A stretch of DNA of 27,926 nucleotides. It comes from a virus. Shown here piece after piece: positions 17,060 through 25,410 of the stretch. The stretch's first letter is position 1; each line of letters starts with the position of its first letter. The notes beneath the pieces are model-generated. The model searched no databases and had not been told where the DNA came from. It was given only the letters and a program-made list of their open reading frames with translations. The DNA is taken from positions 19,807 to 47,732 of the IMG/VR virus record IMGVR_UViG_3300030333_000275. One strand, 5' to 3'. Made by a program: the position numbers and the translations under genes.

Positions 17060-19229
17060 TATTCTTTACCTCTCTAATGTCTAAGCTACCTAGCTTAGGT
17101 TGTTGATAGTTAAAATTATCTGGATTAGTTACAATCATTCTTTCAATAACTTCAAAGAAATTAGAATAGCTATACATTGTTATAAACTCTTCTTTAATAA
17201 GATTTAATAACTCATCTACATCACAAGCATGTACGCTGTATGAATCATGTACGGCGCCAAAATCCCCCGCCCATTTAGCAATCACTCTTGCCATATGAGA
17301 GGCATCCATAGAGTGAACAAAGTTAGGTGAGATCCCAGACATAAAAGATCTTATCTTTGGTTTGTCTGTAGGTTCTTTCCCAACATGTTGGATTCTTATA
17401 GTATCTGTTTCTTCTTTACTACCATCTTCTTTAGTTAAGATAGGCTTAACCTTTCTTTGACTACAGCTAATGATAGCTTTCTCTTTGAATTCATTCTCAA
17501 CGAATGCTTCATATATAACTGGAAATCCAGATGGTGTTGTCCATCTTATAGATTTCTGTTTGATGTTCTTAGAATACTCTGATGCTATCTCAGCTTCAGC
17601 AATCTTCTGTAAGAACTTCATTGTTTGTAGTGGTCCTGCACAAACACTATCAATTGCTTTGATTAAATGTTTAGCAAGTAACTCACAGTCCTCTTCAGTT
17701 ATATTATACTTATCTAAGTACCCTTCCACATGACAGTCAAGATACATATTTTCTGCGATCTTCTGAGCTCCAGCACTATATGCTCGAGTCATTGAACCAC
17801 GTTTAGCTATACCTTTACGTATATGTTTCATTGGCATCTGTCTTTCTTCAAACCAATCAGGAACTCTCTTGATTAAATCTTTAGCGCATTGCACATAAAA
17901 ATCTTTTTGTATATCCTGTGGTACAATCCCAACTAACTCTCCTGCTTCTTTGTCTTTAGACATAGCACATAGATGTTGCCATCCATTATTAGAACCGTCA
18001 ATTGGTATTGGAAGATAAGTAATATATTCTTCTTGATCTAGTGCATCTTTAATTTCTAATACACTAGCTAGCAAGCTAATAGGTTTCTCTGCAACAGGAC
18101 TTATAATTTCTTTATCAGCTATTTCTAATAGTTTATCAATATTATTATCAGTCCATGCTTCACGATCTTCTAACGTCATTTTATCTACAGATATATCATC
18201 TAACTCTTCATCCTTTAAGTAAGGAAGATAGTCAGTTGTTAACCACTTAGGAAGATTATCTTTATTATAAGTTTCATTATAGCAGCAAGCTATATGAATC
18301 TTAAGTCTTCTTAATCCTGCGTCTGTCATAGGTTTACCTTTAGCAAAAAGCATTTGACCTCTTGCTAAATCATTACCTTGAAAGTTTAGGAATGGTGTAG
18401 TATAATATATTCTACCACGATAATCTGCTTCTACATATTGATAAAATGATTTGTCACCTATCAGTTTAGATCGTGCCATAGTTAAATCAAATTCTATTAT
18501 CTTTGATTTATATTTCTTAGGAAAGTTTTTGTATTGATCTAGTATTTTATTTCTATTACGATTTAAAATATTTCTAATCTTATTATTAACTTTCCATTCA
18601 GTTTGTTGTAACACATTCATGCTTTTAATAAAGCTGTTTGCTAAGTAAGGTTTAAACTCTTTACTTCTATCATGTGTCCATCCTTTTATTACAGGTCTTT
18701 CAGTAGGTTGCATTAAAGAATTAATAGGTTCAGGCTTTTCAAAGACAGTTCCTTTTAATAAATCCATGCTACCTTCAGGTACAAGTAAGTCCCACTTCTC
18801 TGGTATTACTATGTAATGTGCACGGCTTCTCTTTAAACTACGGTCTAAAGATTCCACTGGAATAAATGTATTATCCCTGGTTTTACCTATATTAATTTGA
18901 TGTGTTTGATAGAAAGGTTCTAAGAATAAATCACCCATCATAACTCGAAGTTTAAACCAGTCCCAAGGTGCATCATCCTTATTAGAATACTTTATTTCTG
19001 TTAAGATATGAGTGCCAATTGCTACACTTAAATGTGTAAGGTTAGCTTCACCTTGGTATGATTTGTTTCCTCTCATACTATTACGAGCAAAGTGTTGTTG
19101 GATAGTGTCCATAGTAAATACTAAGTACGCTTTTAAATCTTCTAACGAAGTTTCTTTCAAAAGATTACAAGCAATATGCGCTTTAGATTTAGTAATCTTT
19201 TTCTTTAAGTATCCAAGTTGTTCCTCCAT
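17040..19229 (-). CDS. T7-like single-subunit RNA polymerase (729 aa)
   Basis: The enzyme is a DNA-dependent RNA polymerase that would transcribe phage genes from phage-specific promoters. Visible motifs are RGRIYYTTPFLNFQGND (RGR 271-273), IDGSNNGWQHL (motif A, D411), KRGSMTRAYS (motif B, K476 and Y484), GISPNFVHSMDASH (residues 632-645) and HDSY (motif C, H661-D662). It ends in SDYFFA, matching the FAFA 'foot' of T7 RNAP. At 729 aa it is shorter than T7's 883, mainly in the N-terminal promoter/initiation domain. AAAGGG lies seven bases before the ATG, and the frame overlaps the dCMP deaminase end by 25 bases. Unlike T7 gene 1, which is expressed first, this gene is second from the distal end of a ~10-kb leftward block, so another polymerase must transcribe its early copies. 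Confidence 0.96.
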   Translation of the reverse strand: MEEQLGYLKKKITKSKAHIACNLLKETSLEDLKAYLVFTMDTIQQHFARNSMRGNKSYQGEANLTHLSVAIGTHILTEIKYSNKDDAPWDWFKLRVMMGDLFLEPFYQTHQINIGKTRDNTFIPVESLDRSLKRSRAHYIVIPEKWDLLVPEGSMDLLKGTVFEKPEPINSLMQPTERPVIKGWTHDRSKEFKPYLANSFIKSMNVLQQTEWKVNNKIRNILNRNRNKILDQYKNFPKKYKSKIIEFDLTMARSKLIGDKSFYQYVEADYRGRIYYTTPFLNFQGNDLARGQMLFAKGKPMTDAGLRRLKIHIACCYNETYNKDNLPKWLTTDYLPYLKDEELDDISVDKMTLEDREAWTDNNIDKLLEIADKEIISPVAEKPISLLASVLEIKDALDQEEYITYLPIPIDGSNNGWQHLCAMSKDKEAGELVGIVPQDIQKDFYVQCAKDLIKRVPDWFEERQMPMKHIRKGIAKRGSMTRAYSAGAQKIAENMYLDCHVEGYLDKYNITEEDCELLAKHLIKAIDSVCAGPLQTMKFLQKIAEAEIASEYSKNIKQKSIRWTTPSGFPVIYEAFVENEFKEKAIISCSQRKVKPILTKEDGSKEETDTIRIQHVGKEPTDKPKIRSFMSGISPNFVHSMDASHMARVIAKWAGDFGAVHDSYSVHACDVDELLNLIKEEFITMYSYSNFFEVIERMIVTNPDNFNYQQPKLGSLDIREVKNSDYFFA

Positions 19230-19660
19230 TTATTGCCCTTTACTTTTATGTTATTATTTAATAGCAATAATATACCTGCTTCATCAGTATATGTTTCACT
19301 AAAAAGAACTCTTGTTATACCTGCTTGCATTATAAGTTTAGCACATTCAATGCAAGGTGAGAGAGTGCTATATAATGTAGCACCCTCTGAACTTACTGTC
19401 CCCTTTGCTAACTTACATAATGCATTAGCTTCTGCATGTATAACTTCTTTTCTTGTAGAACCATTAGGATTTTTACATTCATTATCCATACCCGCAGGCA
19501 TACCATTAAATCCGAATGCAAGTATATTATTATCTTTAACAACTACGACACCAACTTTATTGTCGGTATCGTGTGACATGTTACTTACTTCCTTAGCAAT
19601 ATTTAAATACAAGTTATCATATCTAGCTTGTTTAGTTATTGCATTTGTGTAGTTACTCAT
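19205..19660 (-). CDS. Deoxycytidylate (dCMP) deaminase (151 aa)
   Basis: The enzyme deaminates dCMP to dUMP, feeding pyrimidine nucleotide synthesis during phage DNA replication. The zinc-binding and catalytic signature is complete: HAEANAL (H75, catalytic E77) and SPCIECAK (C103, C106). An extra 'FNGMPAGMDNEC' segment upstream is typical of dCMP deaminases rather than free-base cytosine deaminases. The length is normal for phage enzymes. The ATG shares a base with the primase-helicase stop, and GGAG lies about six bases upstream. In the same block is a thymidylate-synthase-family enzyme whose pyrimidine specificity is in question, so the product may go to it or to a host thymidylate synthase. 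Confidence 0.95.
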   Translation of the reverse strand: MSNYTNAITKQARYDNLYLNIAKEVSNMSHDTDNKVGVVVVKDNNILAFGFNGMPAGMDNECKNPNGSTRKEVIHAEANALCKLAKGTVSSEGATLYSTLSPCIECAKLIMQAGITRVLFSETYTDEAGILLLLNNNIKVKGNKWRNNLDT

Positions 19661-21276
19661 TAGATCTCCATAAATACATTATCAGTAGATGTTAGTCTAC
19701 CGGTTTTAGTATTGTATATAGCTGCACCTGCTGAACCAGTAAGACCTGTAAATCTAGATTTCAATACTCTAAACTTAATTGTATTACGTTCAGTTGCGTT
19801 ATCAGCTACTAGGTTTCTAGCGAATGCTACTATATCAAATGATATTTGTTTGATAGAACCACTACCTTTAATATCATCTATAGAGGCTAGCTTACCTTCC
19901 TCGAATGAAGCACCACCACCTGGAGCTTTTCTTAAGTGTGAGATTAAACATAACCATATATTATGTTTCTTAACAATCTTAAGTAAGTCACTCATTACTT
20001 TATCGATTGCTTCGTTACCAGATAAACCTTCAGAGCCTTCTGATACCGCTATAGTTATATGATCTAGCACTAGGTATTTACAACCCATTAGACACATATA
20101 TTCTATCTTATCTGTTAGGGTTGAATCACCTACAGAACCTTGATGATCTAACAAAACTAATCTTTCATCTGCGAATACTGATTCAAAACCTTGACGTAAA
20201 TCTAGTTCAGAAAGATTGTTATCATCATGATCTAGCTTTTGATTCAATGTCATTTCAATAAACTTCTCAGCTGTATCACCTACACTTTCTTCAAGTGATA
20301 TTAAACCAATTTTGTTTTCTTCATCTTGTAATAAATCAAGTACGATTTCTTTAACGATTGTTGATTTACCTGAACCAGTACCACTAGTAAACAAAGTAAT
20401 TTCACCTTGTCTAATGCCTTTAAGTTTATCATTTAAACCTGATAAACATTTAGGATAAGGTCTAGACTTAGTTCTTTGTCTTTGTTGGAACTGTTCCCAT
20501 ATTGCTTCGCCCATTACTAAACCAGCGGGTGACCATGTTTCGGCATCCCAATAGCTTTGTAATAAACTTTGTGGTCCATGCTTTAGTAGTTGTTCACATG
20601 GATCTTTCTCTAGTAGCTTAGCTACTTTAACTTTACCAGCACCAATTATCTTAGCAACTTTCTGTACTGCTGCTTGACCAGCTTCATCTTTATCAAAGAA
20701 TAATATTACAGATTCAAATCGTCTGATCCATTCTCTTTGTGCTAATACTGTCTTGCAACCTGTAGCACTAGGCATTGATACTACTGGAAATATTCTTTTG
20801 TATTTATGTAAGAATGCTTCAGCTACTGCGCAAGCATCTAGCTCGCCTTCAGTTATTACAAGTGTCTTACCACCGCTAGCAACTGATTGACCGAATAATT
20901 CTACATTACTAAAGTTACCATGTGCTACAAAGCTTTTTGGTAACTTACGTTCTTTATATGCGGCAACTCTACCTTCATTAGTATAAGGATAGAAGTGCGA
21001 ACCACCGGAACCATCAGGATTTACAGCCATTTTAATTCCAAAGTGATCTACTACTTGTTTAGATATACCACGACTGTTAATAGGAAAACTATTTAAGTCG
21101 TTAATTTCTTCAAGTGTTATGTTACTATTTGGTTTAGCAACAGGTTCTAAGTCATTCATAATGTTTACTTTCTTAGTTGTATATTGACATGAAAAACAGT
21201 ATGCACCATCTTCGTATATTGTAAATGCGTCAGATGAGTCACACTCTGGGCAAGCAGTTTGCTTATACCTTGACAT
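19660..21276 (-). CDS. T7 gp4-like primase-helicase (538 aa)
   Basis: The protein unwinds DNA at the fork and primes lagging strands. An N-terminal zinc ribbon has CPEC (C9, C12) and CFSC (C27, C30). The TOPRIM primase core shows LVITEGELDA (E144) and ILFFDKDEAG (D195, D197). The helicase has Walker A SGTGSGKST (P-loop 299-306), a DnaB-type acidic motif ISLEE (residues 326-330), Walker B KYLVLDHI (D405) and ISHLRK (residues 445-450), with a late RVLKSRFTG segment carrying the probable arginine finger. The size is close to T7 gp4A (566 aa). AAAGGA lies upstream of the ATG. An internal Met40 could give a form lacking the zinc ribbon, as with T7 gp4B, but no strong ribosome-binding site precedes it. 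It overlaps the RusA gene by 14 bases. Confidence 0.96.
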   Translation of the reverse strand: MSRYKQTACPECDSSDAFTIYEDGAYCFSCQYTTKKVNIMNDLEPVAKPNSNITLEEINDLNSFPINSRGISKQVVDHFGIKMAVNPDGSGGSHFYPYTNEGRVAAYKERKLPKSFVAHGNFSNVELFGQSVASGGKTLVITEGELDACAVAEAFLHKYKRIFPVVSMPSATGCKTVLAQREWIRRFESVILFFDKDEAGQAAVQKVAKIIGAGKVKVAKLLEKDPCEQLLKHGPQSLLQSYWDAETWSPAGLVMGEAIWEQFQQRQRTKSRPYPKCLSGLNDKLKGIRQGEITLFTSGTGSGKSTIVKEIVLDLLQDEENKIGLISLEESVGDTAEKFIEMTLNQKLDHDDNNLSELDLRQGFESVFADERLVLLDHQGSVGDSTLTDKIEYMCLMGCKYLVLDHITIAVSEGSEGLSGNEAIDKVMSDLLKIVKKHNIWLCLISHLRKAPGGGASFEEGKLASIDDIKGSGSIKQISFDIVAFARNLVADNATERNTIKFRVLKSRFTGLTGSAGAAIYNTKTGRLTSTDNVFMEI

Positions 21277-21685
21277 TAATTACCGTCCTTTCTAACAACT
21301 CTTCGTCGTTTACTATTTCTAAAGGTATTTGTTCAGGCCATCGTTCGACTTTAACAAATAAATATTCATTACCTTTAGCTACTATTTGTTTATCTAATGT
21401 TATATGATAAACTTTATTGTCATTAAATTCTTCAAAGATACCCTGGTATGTATCTAATAGTGGCTTAACTACGTTATCTAGGTCCGCCATTTTATTAGAT
21501 ACACCAGCAATAATATCAAATTCTAATTGATCGGATTTTTCAAAGGGCCATTCGACCCCTTGAAGTTCGTCTCTTAATTCATTTTGATATTCGATATACT
21601 TAGCCGACTTTATCGACTTGTTCCTGTACGTCATTTGATTCGCTGACAGTGGCTTTACTTTGAATGTATGCTTTAATATCTTCAT
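21263..21685 (-). CDS. rusA: RusA-like Holliday-junction resolvase (140 aa)
   Basis: RusA-family endonucleases are homodimers that cut Holliday junctions and other branched DNA. The key signature is visible as 'KMADLDNVVKPLLDTYQGIF' (D68, D70) followed by 'EFNDNKVYHITLDK' (D89), which matches the family's DxDN...LLD...G....D...V...K layout. The N terminus 'PLSANQMTYRN...KSAKYIEYQ' also fits the family. It probably replaces T7 endonuclease I (gp3) in resolving recombination and packaging intermediates. The start at 21685 lies 86 bases inside the exonuclease gene. I keep it because the conserved N terminus needs it and GGAAG stands just upstream. Confidence 0.85.
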   Translation of the reverse strand: MKILKHTFKVKPLSANQMTYRNKSIKSAKYIEYQNELRDELQGVEWPFEKSDQLEFDIIAGVSNKMADLDNVVKPLLDTYQGIFEEFNDNKVYHITLDKQIVAKGNEYLFVKVERWPEQIPLEIVNDEELLERTVINVKV

Positions 21686-22382
21686 ATTCTTCCCATGACG
21701 TTAGCATTCTTAGTAACTTATGACTAAGCTCTAACTGTTTTATAGTCTGACCATGTTCTTTCCACGTAGCTTTAATCTTATTCCATTGTCTTGATAGTGG
21801 TACGCCAGCTAAAATCTTTGCTGCTTTCTTAGGACCAATACCTTTTAGACCTGGAATATTATCTGTGTTATCACCAGTCAAACATTGAATATATAGATTA
21901 TGTAATGCTTCTTCTTCATTGATAAGCTGCCAAGTATCTTTACCATAATTGTAATGATGACCTGGTATCTGTAGTAAATCTTTATCTATACCACAAATTA
22001 CATACTCTTCTTTTCTATCGAGCGCTTCACGTGCCCATATAGAAACTAAGTCATCTGCTTCCATACCGTCTGCTTGAATAGCACCTTTAGATACTGCATG
22101 TTTATGTAAGTAATTTAGTTTATCTCTTACATCTTTATCAAGCTCAGGACGCGTAGACTTATAATCAGAACTAAGTTCTTTGCGATAGTTACCTTTACCT
22201 TTAACTGCATATAATACTTTTAGTTCTTCAGTAAAAGGATTAACCATTTTATCAGAAACTTCTAGCTTCATCTTATTACAAAAGCTATTATAGTTCTTGC
22301 GTAGTTCAGATTGATTCTTAGATTTATATGCTATCTTAAAGAATATAGAATCTGTATCTACAAACATGTGTTTAGTTTCCAT
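21600..22382 (-). CDS. 5'-3' exonuclease of the FEN/T7 gp6 type (260 aa)
   Basis: The enzyme probably removes RNA primers and helps degrade host DNA, as T7 gp6 does. Metal-binding motifs of the FEN superfamily are present: FVDTDS near the N terminus (D9, D11), GMEADDLVS (E108, D110, D111) and GIDKDLLQ (D133, D135). Then comes the helix-3-turn-helix block LTGDNTDNIPGLKGIGPKKA (residues ~168-187), with D171 and D174 as ligands. Length and order match phage 5'-3' exonucleases. AAGGAAG lies upstream of the ATG at 22382. It overlaps the upstream 158-aa gene by 11 bases and the downstream RusA gene by 86, which is the longest overlap between predicted genes in this window. Confidence 0.92.
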   Translation of the reverse strand: METKHMFVDTDSIFFKIAYKSKNQSELRKNYNSFCNKMKLEVSDKMVNPFTEELKVLYAVKGKGNYRKELSSDYKSTRPELDKDVRDKLNYLHKHAVSKGAIQADGMEADDLVSIWAREALDRKEEYVICGIDKDLLQIPGHHYNYGKDTWQLINEEEALHNLYIQCLTGDNTDNIPGLKGIGPKKAAKILAGVPLSRQWNKIKATWKEHGQTIKQLELSHKLLRMLTSWEEYEDIKAYIQSKATVSESNDVQEQVDKVG

Positions 22383-22848
22383 GTACTTCCTTTCTTTCTA
22401 AATGCTTACGAATATCTGCATAAAACCCGTTGTATTTAGAAGGTTTAATTATATCCATTAGTTCCCAGTATTCTAGTATACCAAGTGTATTAACTTTAAC
22501 CATATCACCTGCAATTAATAATCTTTCAGGTCTATCATTCCATTCGCAAAAGAAGAAGTTATCTGTCAGTTCTCTTTGCTTTAATAAATAAACCATTTTA
22601 TTGCATGGAATATTATACCAGGTTTTAATAAATTTAACATCAACATTACCATGTATTTGATCGACGCCATCAACTTGCCAATCAATATGATCTTGCCAAG
22701 TGCCTTTATCAATCATCCACCACTCAAATATTTCACATTCAATATCAAGTTTTAATCGTTCGAATGATCTGCCTCTTGGATTATATATTTCAGCGCGAGC
22801 ATCACGTTGATTAATAAAATCTTTTGTTACATTAATATCTACAATCAT
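22372..22848 (-). CDS. Possible PD-(D/E)XK-fold nuclease (158 aa)
   Basis: I do not recognise this protein as a whole. A segment 'WQVDGVDQIHGNVDVKFIK' (residues ~57-75) resembles the catalytic core of PD-(D/E)XK enzymes: an acidic residue (D60 or D63), a short turn, then D70-V-K72 as the (D/E)xK strand. E39 in a preceding helix (IECEIFEWW) could be the additional acidic residue. The length is typical of small phage nucleases. It starts one base into the DNA polymerase stop (taATG), with GGAGG seven bases upstream, and overlaps the exonuclease gene. A DNA-processing role fits these neighbours, but the motif is short and the assignment tentative. Confidence 0.42.
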   Translation of the reverse strand: MIVDINVTKDFINQRDARAEIYNPRGRSFERLKLDIECEIFEWWMIDKGTWQDHIDWQVDGVDQIHGNVDVKFIKTWYNIPCNKMVYLLKQRELTDNFFFCEWNDRPERLLIAGDMVKVNTLGILEYWELMDIIKPSKYNGFYADIRKHLERKEVHGN

Positions 22849-24683
22849 TAGTGTACCTCCGCATAGTTATTACCAATTGTGCCTTCACCTGCCATAATAT
22901 CTACGCCCATTTCTTTAGGACCTTCAGCAAATGATTCAGTAAGTATTTCTAATACTCTATCAGCATCTTCTTCTGCTACTGACCATGCTACTTCATCATG
23001 ATAATAAAGTCTAGGTTCAGCATCAAGATTTTCTGATTTAATTTTATTCATTTGATAATGTAATGCAGCTTTTGTAGTTATAGCTTCACAACTTTGTAAC
23101 AAATAATTTAGTGTTTGATAATCTTGTGGTACATAAACTTTACGACCATCAAGACCAGGAACATAACCTTCAACATTTCTACTATGATTATCTGTTACAT
23201 TCCACATTGAAACTAATTTATCTTTCAATGCTTTCAAACCAGGTATAGCATCACCATACTTTTCTATGGATTGTTTACCTGCATTTAGATTACCCTTGCC
23301 TGTAAGTACTTTACCAAGCTTAGTTGCACCAGCACCAAATAGAAATGCATAGATCCAGGTCTTTGCAGTACGTCTATCAGTATCAATAATGTCTGCATTA
23401 TATTGATGTATATCCCCACTAAGTATTTGATTTGTAAGGTTTTTATCTTTAACATAATGTGCAAGAGATCTGAATTGATTACCACTAGAGTCAGCACCTA
23501 CTATCTTTCTTCCAGGTTCTGCTGTTAGTAATTCTCTAATTGATTTACCAAGTTTAGCATTAGCTGCTGGAAGATTAGCAATAACTTCATGGCGACATCT
23601 GAATGTAGGTGTACCTACTATCCATAGTTTACCATGTAATCTATTATTCTTTAAGTTATTAAGCCAGCCTTCAACAACACCCTTACGTGATCTAAGTGTA
23701 GTCCATTCATCAATCATTTTACCTTTATCACCAAGCTTTTCTAATGAAGTTGATGTAAGTTTAGGTGTTTTCTTAATGAACTCTCTACCTAACCTTTCCA
23801 TTTTCCAATCATCAGGTTCCCATCCGATTGAGTATAAGTATTCTTTAACTTGTGCAAGATTACCCATGTTAGCTTTCTTAGTTTCTTTTCTTTGAAACTC
23901 TCTACCAGCTTCCCATTTAAATGTATGATTAGGTTTAACTTCTTGATTAAGAAATTCACTTAGCATACGTGCAGTCGCTGCAGTATATTCACCTTTCTTA
24001 GTAAACTTAGGTGTCTTAGGTTTCTTATCAATTAATTTAGTAACTGGTGGTAACTCAGGTTCAATTACTTTTTCGATAGCATTCATACTATTTTCAATAT
24101 CATCTAATAATAAATTAGCTTTATCTTTATTGAAAGCCCAACCATAGTATTGACAGTATGCATCAAACTTAGCAGCAGTCATTTCATTTCGTAAACCTTT
24201 ACGTATTAATGGATTTTTCTGCGCTATTCTATTTAACTCTGATGTAAGATAACCGTATATTACAGAGTTTAATTTAACATCTCTTACACAATACTCCATC
24301 ATTCTATCAGAGAAATGGGACCAATCATCATAACTACCTTTATGATATTTAAGATACTCACCCCATCCAGCTAACCCATGTTTATGTGAGCGTCTGTAAT
24401 TTAATACTTGAGATGCTATCCATGTATCAAAAAATCTATTACCTTGATACAAATCAACATTATATAATCTTTTAATTACTAATGCATCAAAACCAATACC
24501 ATTATGTGCTATCAGTAAATTTGCTTTTTCTAATAATGATAGGCCCATTTTAATAGGCCCATCATATTTATCAGATTCATTAGTGTATTTCATGATACGA
24601 CCTGTATCTATGTTTTGTATTACTAAACACCATATCTTAGTCGCATCTAGACCGTCAGTTTCTATATCAAACGTTAGCCTCAT
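22848..24683 (-). CDS. Family A DNA polymerase, T7 gp5-like (611 aa)
   Basis: This is the replicative DNA polymerase with proofreading exonuclease. Exonuclease motifs are FDIETDG (D6, E8), LIAHNGIGFDALV (residues 57-69) and YCVRDVKLN (residues 131-139). Polymerase motif A is VGADSSGNQFR (D397), motif B is RRTAKTWIYAFLFGAG, and motif C is YHDEVAW (H562-D563-E564). The position equivalent to E. coli Pol I F762 and T7 Y526 is Tyr (Y445). I chose the ATG at 24683 because AAAGG lies six bases before it and the frame then begins directly at the exonuclease domain. An ATG eight codons upstream has weaker support. At 611 aa it is shorter than T7 gp5 (704), and I see no clear long thioredoxin-binding insertion. 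It overlaps the 66-aa gene by 17 bases. Confidence 0.95.
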   Translation of the reverse strand: MRLTFDIETDGLDATKIWCLVIQNIDTGRIMKYTNESDKYDGPIKMGLSLLEKANLLIAHNGIGFDALVIKRLYNVDLYQGNRFFDTWIASQVLNYRRSHKHGLAGWGEYLKYHKGSYDDWSHFSDRMMEYCVRDVKLNSVIYGYLTSELNRIAQKNPLIRKGLRNEMTAAKFDAYCQYYGWAFNKDKANLLLDDIENSMNAIEKVIEPELPPVTKLIDKKPKTPKFTKKGEYTAATARMLSEFLNQEVKPNHTFKWEAGREFQRKETKKANMGNLAQVKEYLYSIGWEPDDWKMERLGREFIKKTPKLTSTSLEKLGDKGKMIDEWTTLRSRKGVVEGWLNNLKNNRLHGKLWIVGTPTFRCRHEVIANLPAANAKLGKSIRELLTAEPGRKIVGADSSGNQFRSLAHYVKDKNLTNQILSGDIHQYNADIIDTDRRTAKTWIYAFLFGAGATKLGKVLTGKGNLNAGKQSIEKYGDAIPGLKALKDKLVSMWNVTDNHSRNVEGYVPGLDGRKVYVPQDYQTLNYLLQSCEAITTKAALHYQMNKIKSENLDAEPRLYYHDEVAWSVAEEDADRVLEILTESFAEGPKEMGVDIMAGEGTIGNNYAEVH

Positions 24684-24867
24684 CGTTAGCCTTTCTGCCG
24701 GCATCAAGCTCAGCTTTAAGTTTATTATTTTCAGTTATTAAATTATCAAATATATTTAATAGTTTTACTTTATCTTCATCTCCTATAATCATAGTTCTCA
24801 TTTGATGAAGTGTAATTGCTTCCTTTTCTGGTGCAACATTAGTTTCTTGTAAATCATCCTTACTCAT
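24667..24867 (-). CDS. Small coiled-coil hypothetical protein (66 aa)
   Basis: I do not recognise this protein. The C-terminal half (DKVKLLNIFDNLITENNKLK and the following AELDAGRKAN) has a heptad-like pattern that suggests a short coiled coil. The N terminus is acidic and probably disordered. The ATG is preceded by AAGGAG, the clearest ribosome-binding site in this part of the block, and the end overlaps the polymerase start. It could be a polymerase-linked accessory or oligomerising factor, judged only from position. Confidence 0.68.
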   Translation of the reverse strand: MSKDDLQETNVAPEKEAITLHQMRTMIIGDEDKVKLLNIFDNLITENNKLKAELDAGRKANDEANV

Positions 24868-24876
24868 ATATACTCC

Positions 24877-25410
24877 TTATTCATAGTGTAAGTTTGCTAC
24901 TTGACCTTTGAATTCATTTTCAAGATCACGTTTTTCTCTTAACATTTGAAGTCTTTCTTTTTCTGCTTCAAATATATCAGATAGTATTCCGCAATCATAC
25001 TTAGTTATTTCAGGTCCTTTCCAACCTTCTGGTTTAACCATATCTGGTAAACCAAATGGATTCTTCCTGGATTTATTTGCTCCAGGTTCTTTAGCCATAT
25101 TAGATTTATGTACTTCTTTCCATACCTTATCAGCATCACAATTAAATAATTCTAATGTACCTATTGCAATAACAATAAGATCAATTAAACCATCAACTAC
25201 TTCTTTGTGATCTTTATTTAGGAAAGCTGCTTGAGTTTCTTCAAACTCTTCTTCTAAAAAGTCTAATCTAAATGCTAAGAAATCATTTAATAATTTATAG
25301 TTTCTTGCTTCGAATTGGCGTCTAACCCATTCTTTAGCACCGAATTTATCATGCATGATTCTAATATCATCATACCATTCTGAATAATTTTCGTTACGTT
25401 TTAAGCTCAT
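24877..25410 (-). CDS. MazG-like nucleoside triphosphate pyrophosphohydrolase (177 aa)
   Basis: The all-alpha NTP pyrophosphatase (MazG/dUTPase-2) signature is visible as 'FLEEEFEETQ' (E53-E55, E57, E58) and 'KEVVDGLIDLIVIAIGT' (E70, D73), giving the EExxE...ExxD metal site. Such enzymes hydrolyse (d)NTPs to monophosphates, and phage versions are thought to adjust nucleotide pools. The ~50-residue region after the core (PGANKSRKNPFGLPDMVKPE) resembles the conserved tail of phage MazG-like proteins, where a K..NPFGLPDMVKPEGW segment follows the helices. The last ~30 residues are a charged helix. It overlaps the thymidylate-synthase-family gene by 17 bases, and AAGGGAA lies upstream of the ATG. 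Substrate preference cannot be read from the sequence. Confidence 0.82.
   Translation of the reverse strand: MSLKRNENYSEWYDDIRIMHDKFGAKEWVRRQFEARNYKLLNDFLAFRLDFLEEEFEETQAAFLNKDHKEVVDGLIDLIVIAIGTLELFNCDADKVWKEVHKSNMAKEPGANKSRKNPFGLPDMVKPEGWKGPEITKYDCGILSDIFEAEKERLQMLREKRDLENEFKGQVANLHYE

Noticed and set aside
19012-20062. Several + strand open frames opposite the RNAP, dCMP deaminase and primase-helicase genes
   Set aside because: They are antisense shadows of genes with complete catalytic motifs, and no ribosome-binding sites or coupling are present.
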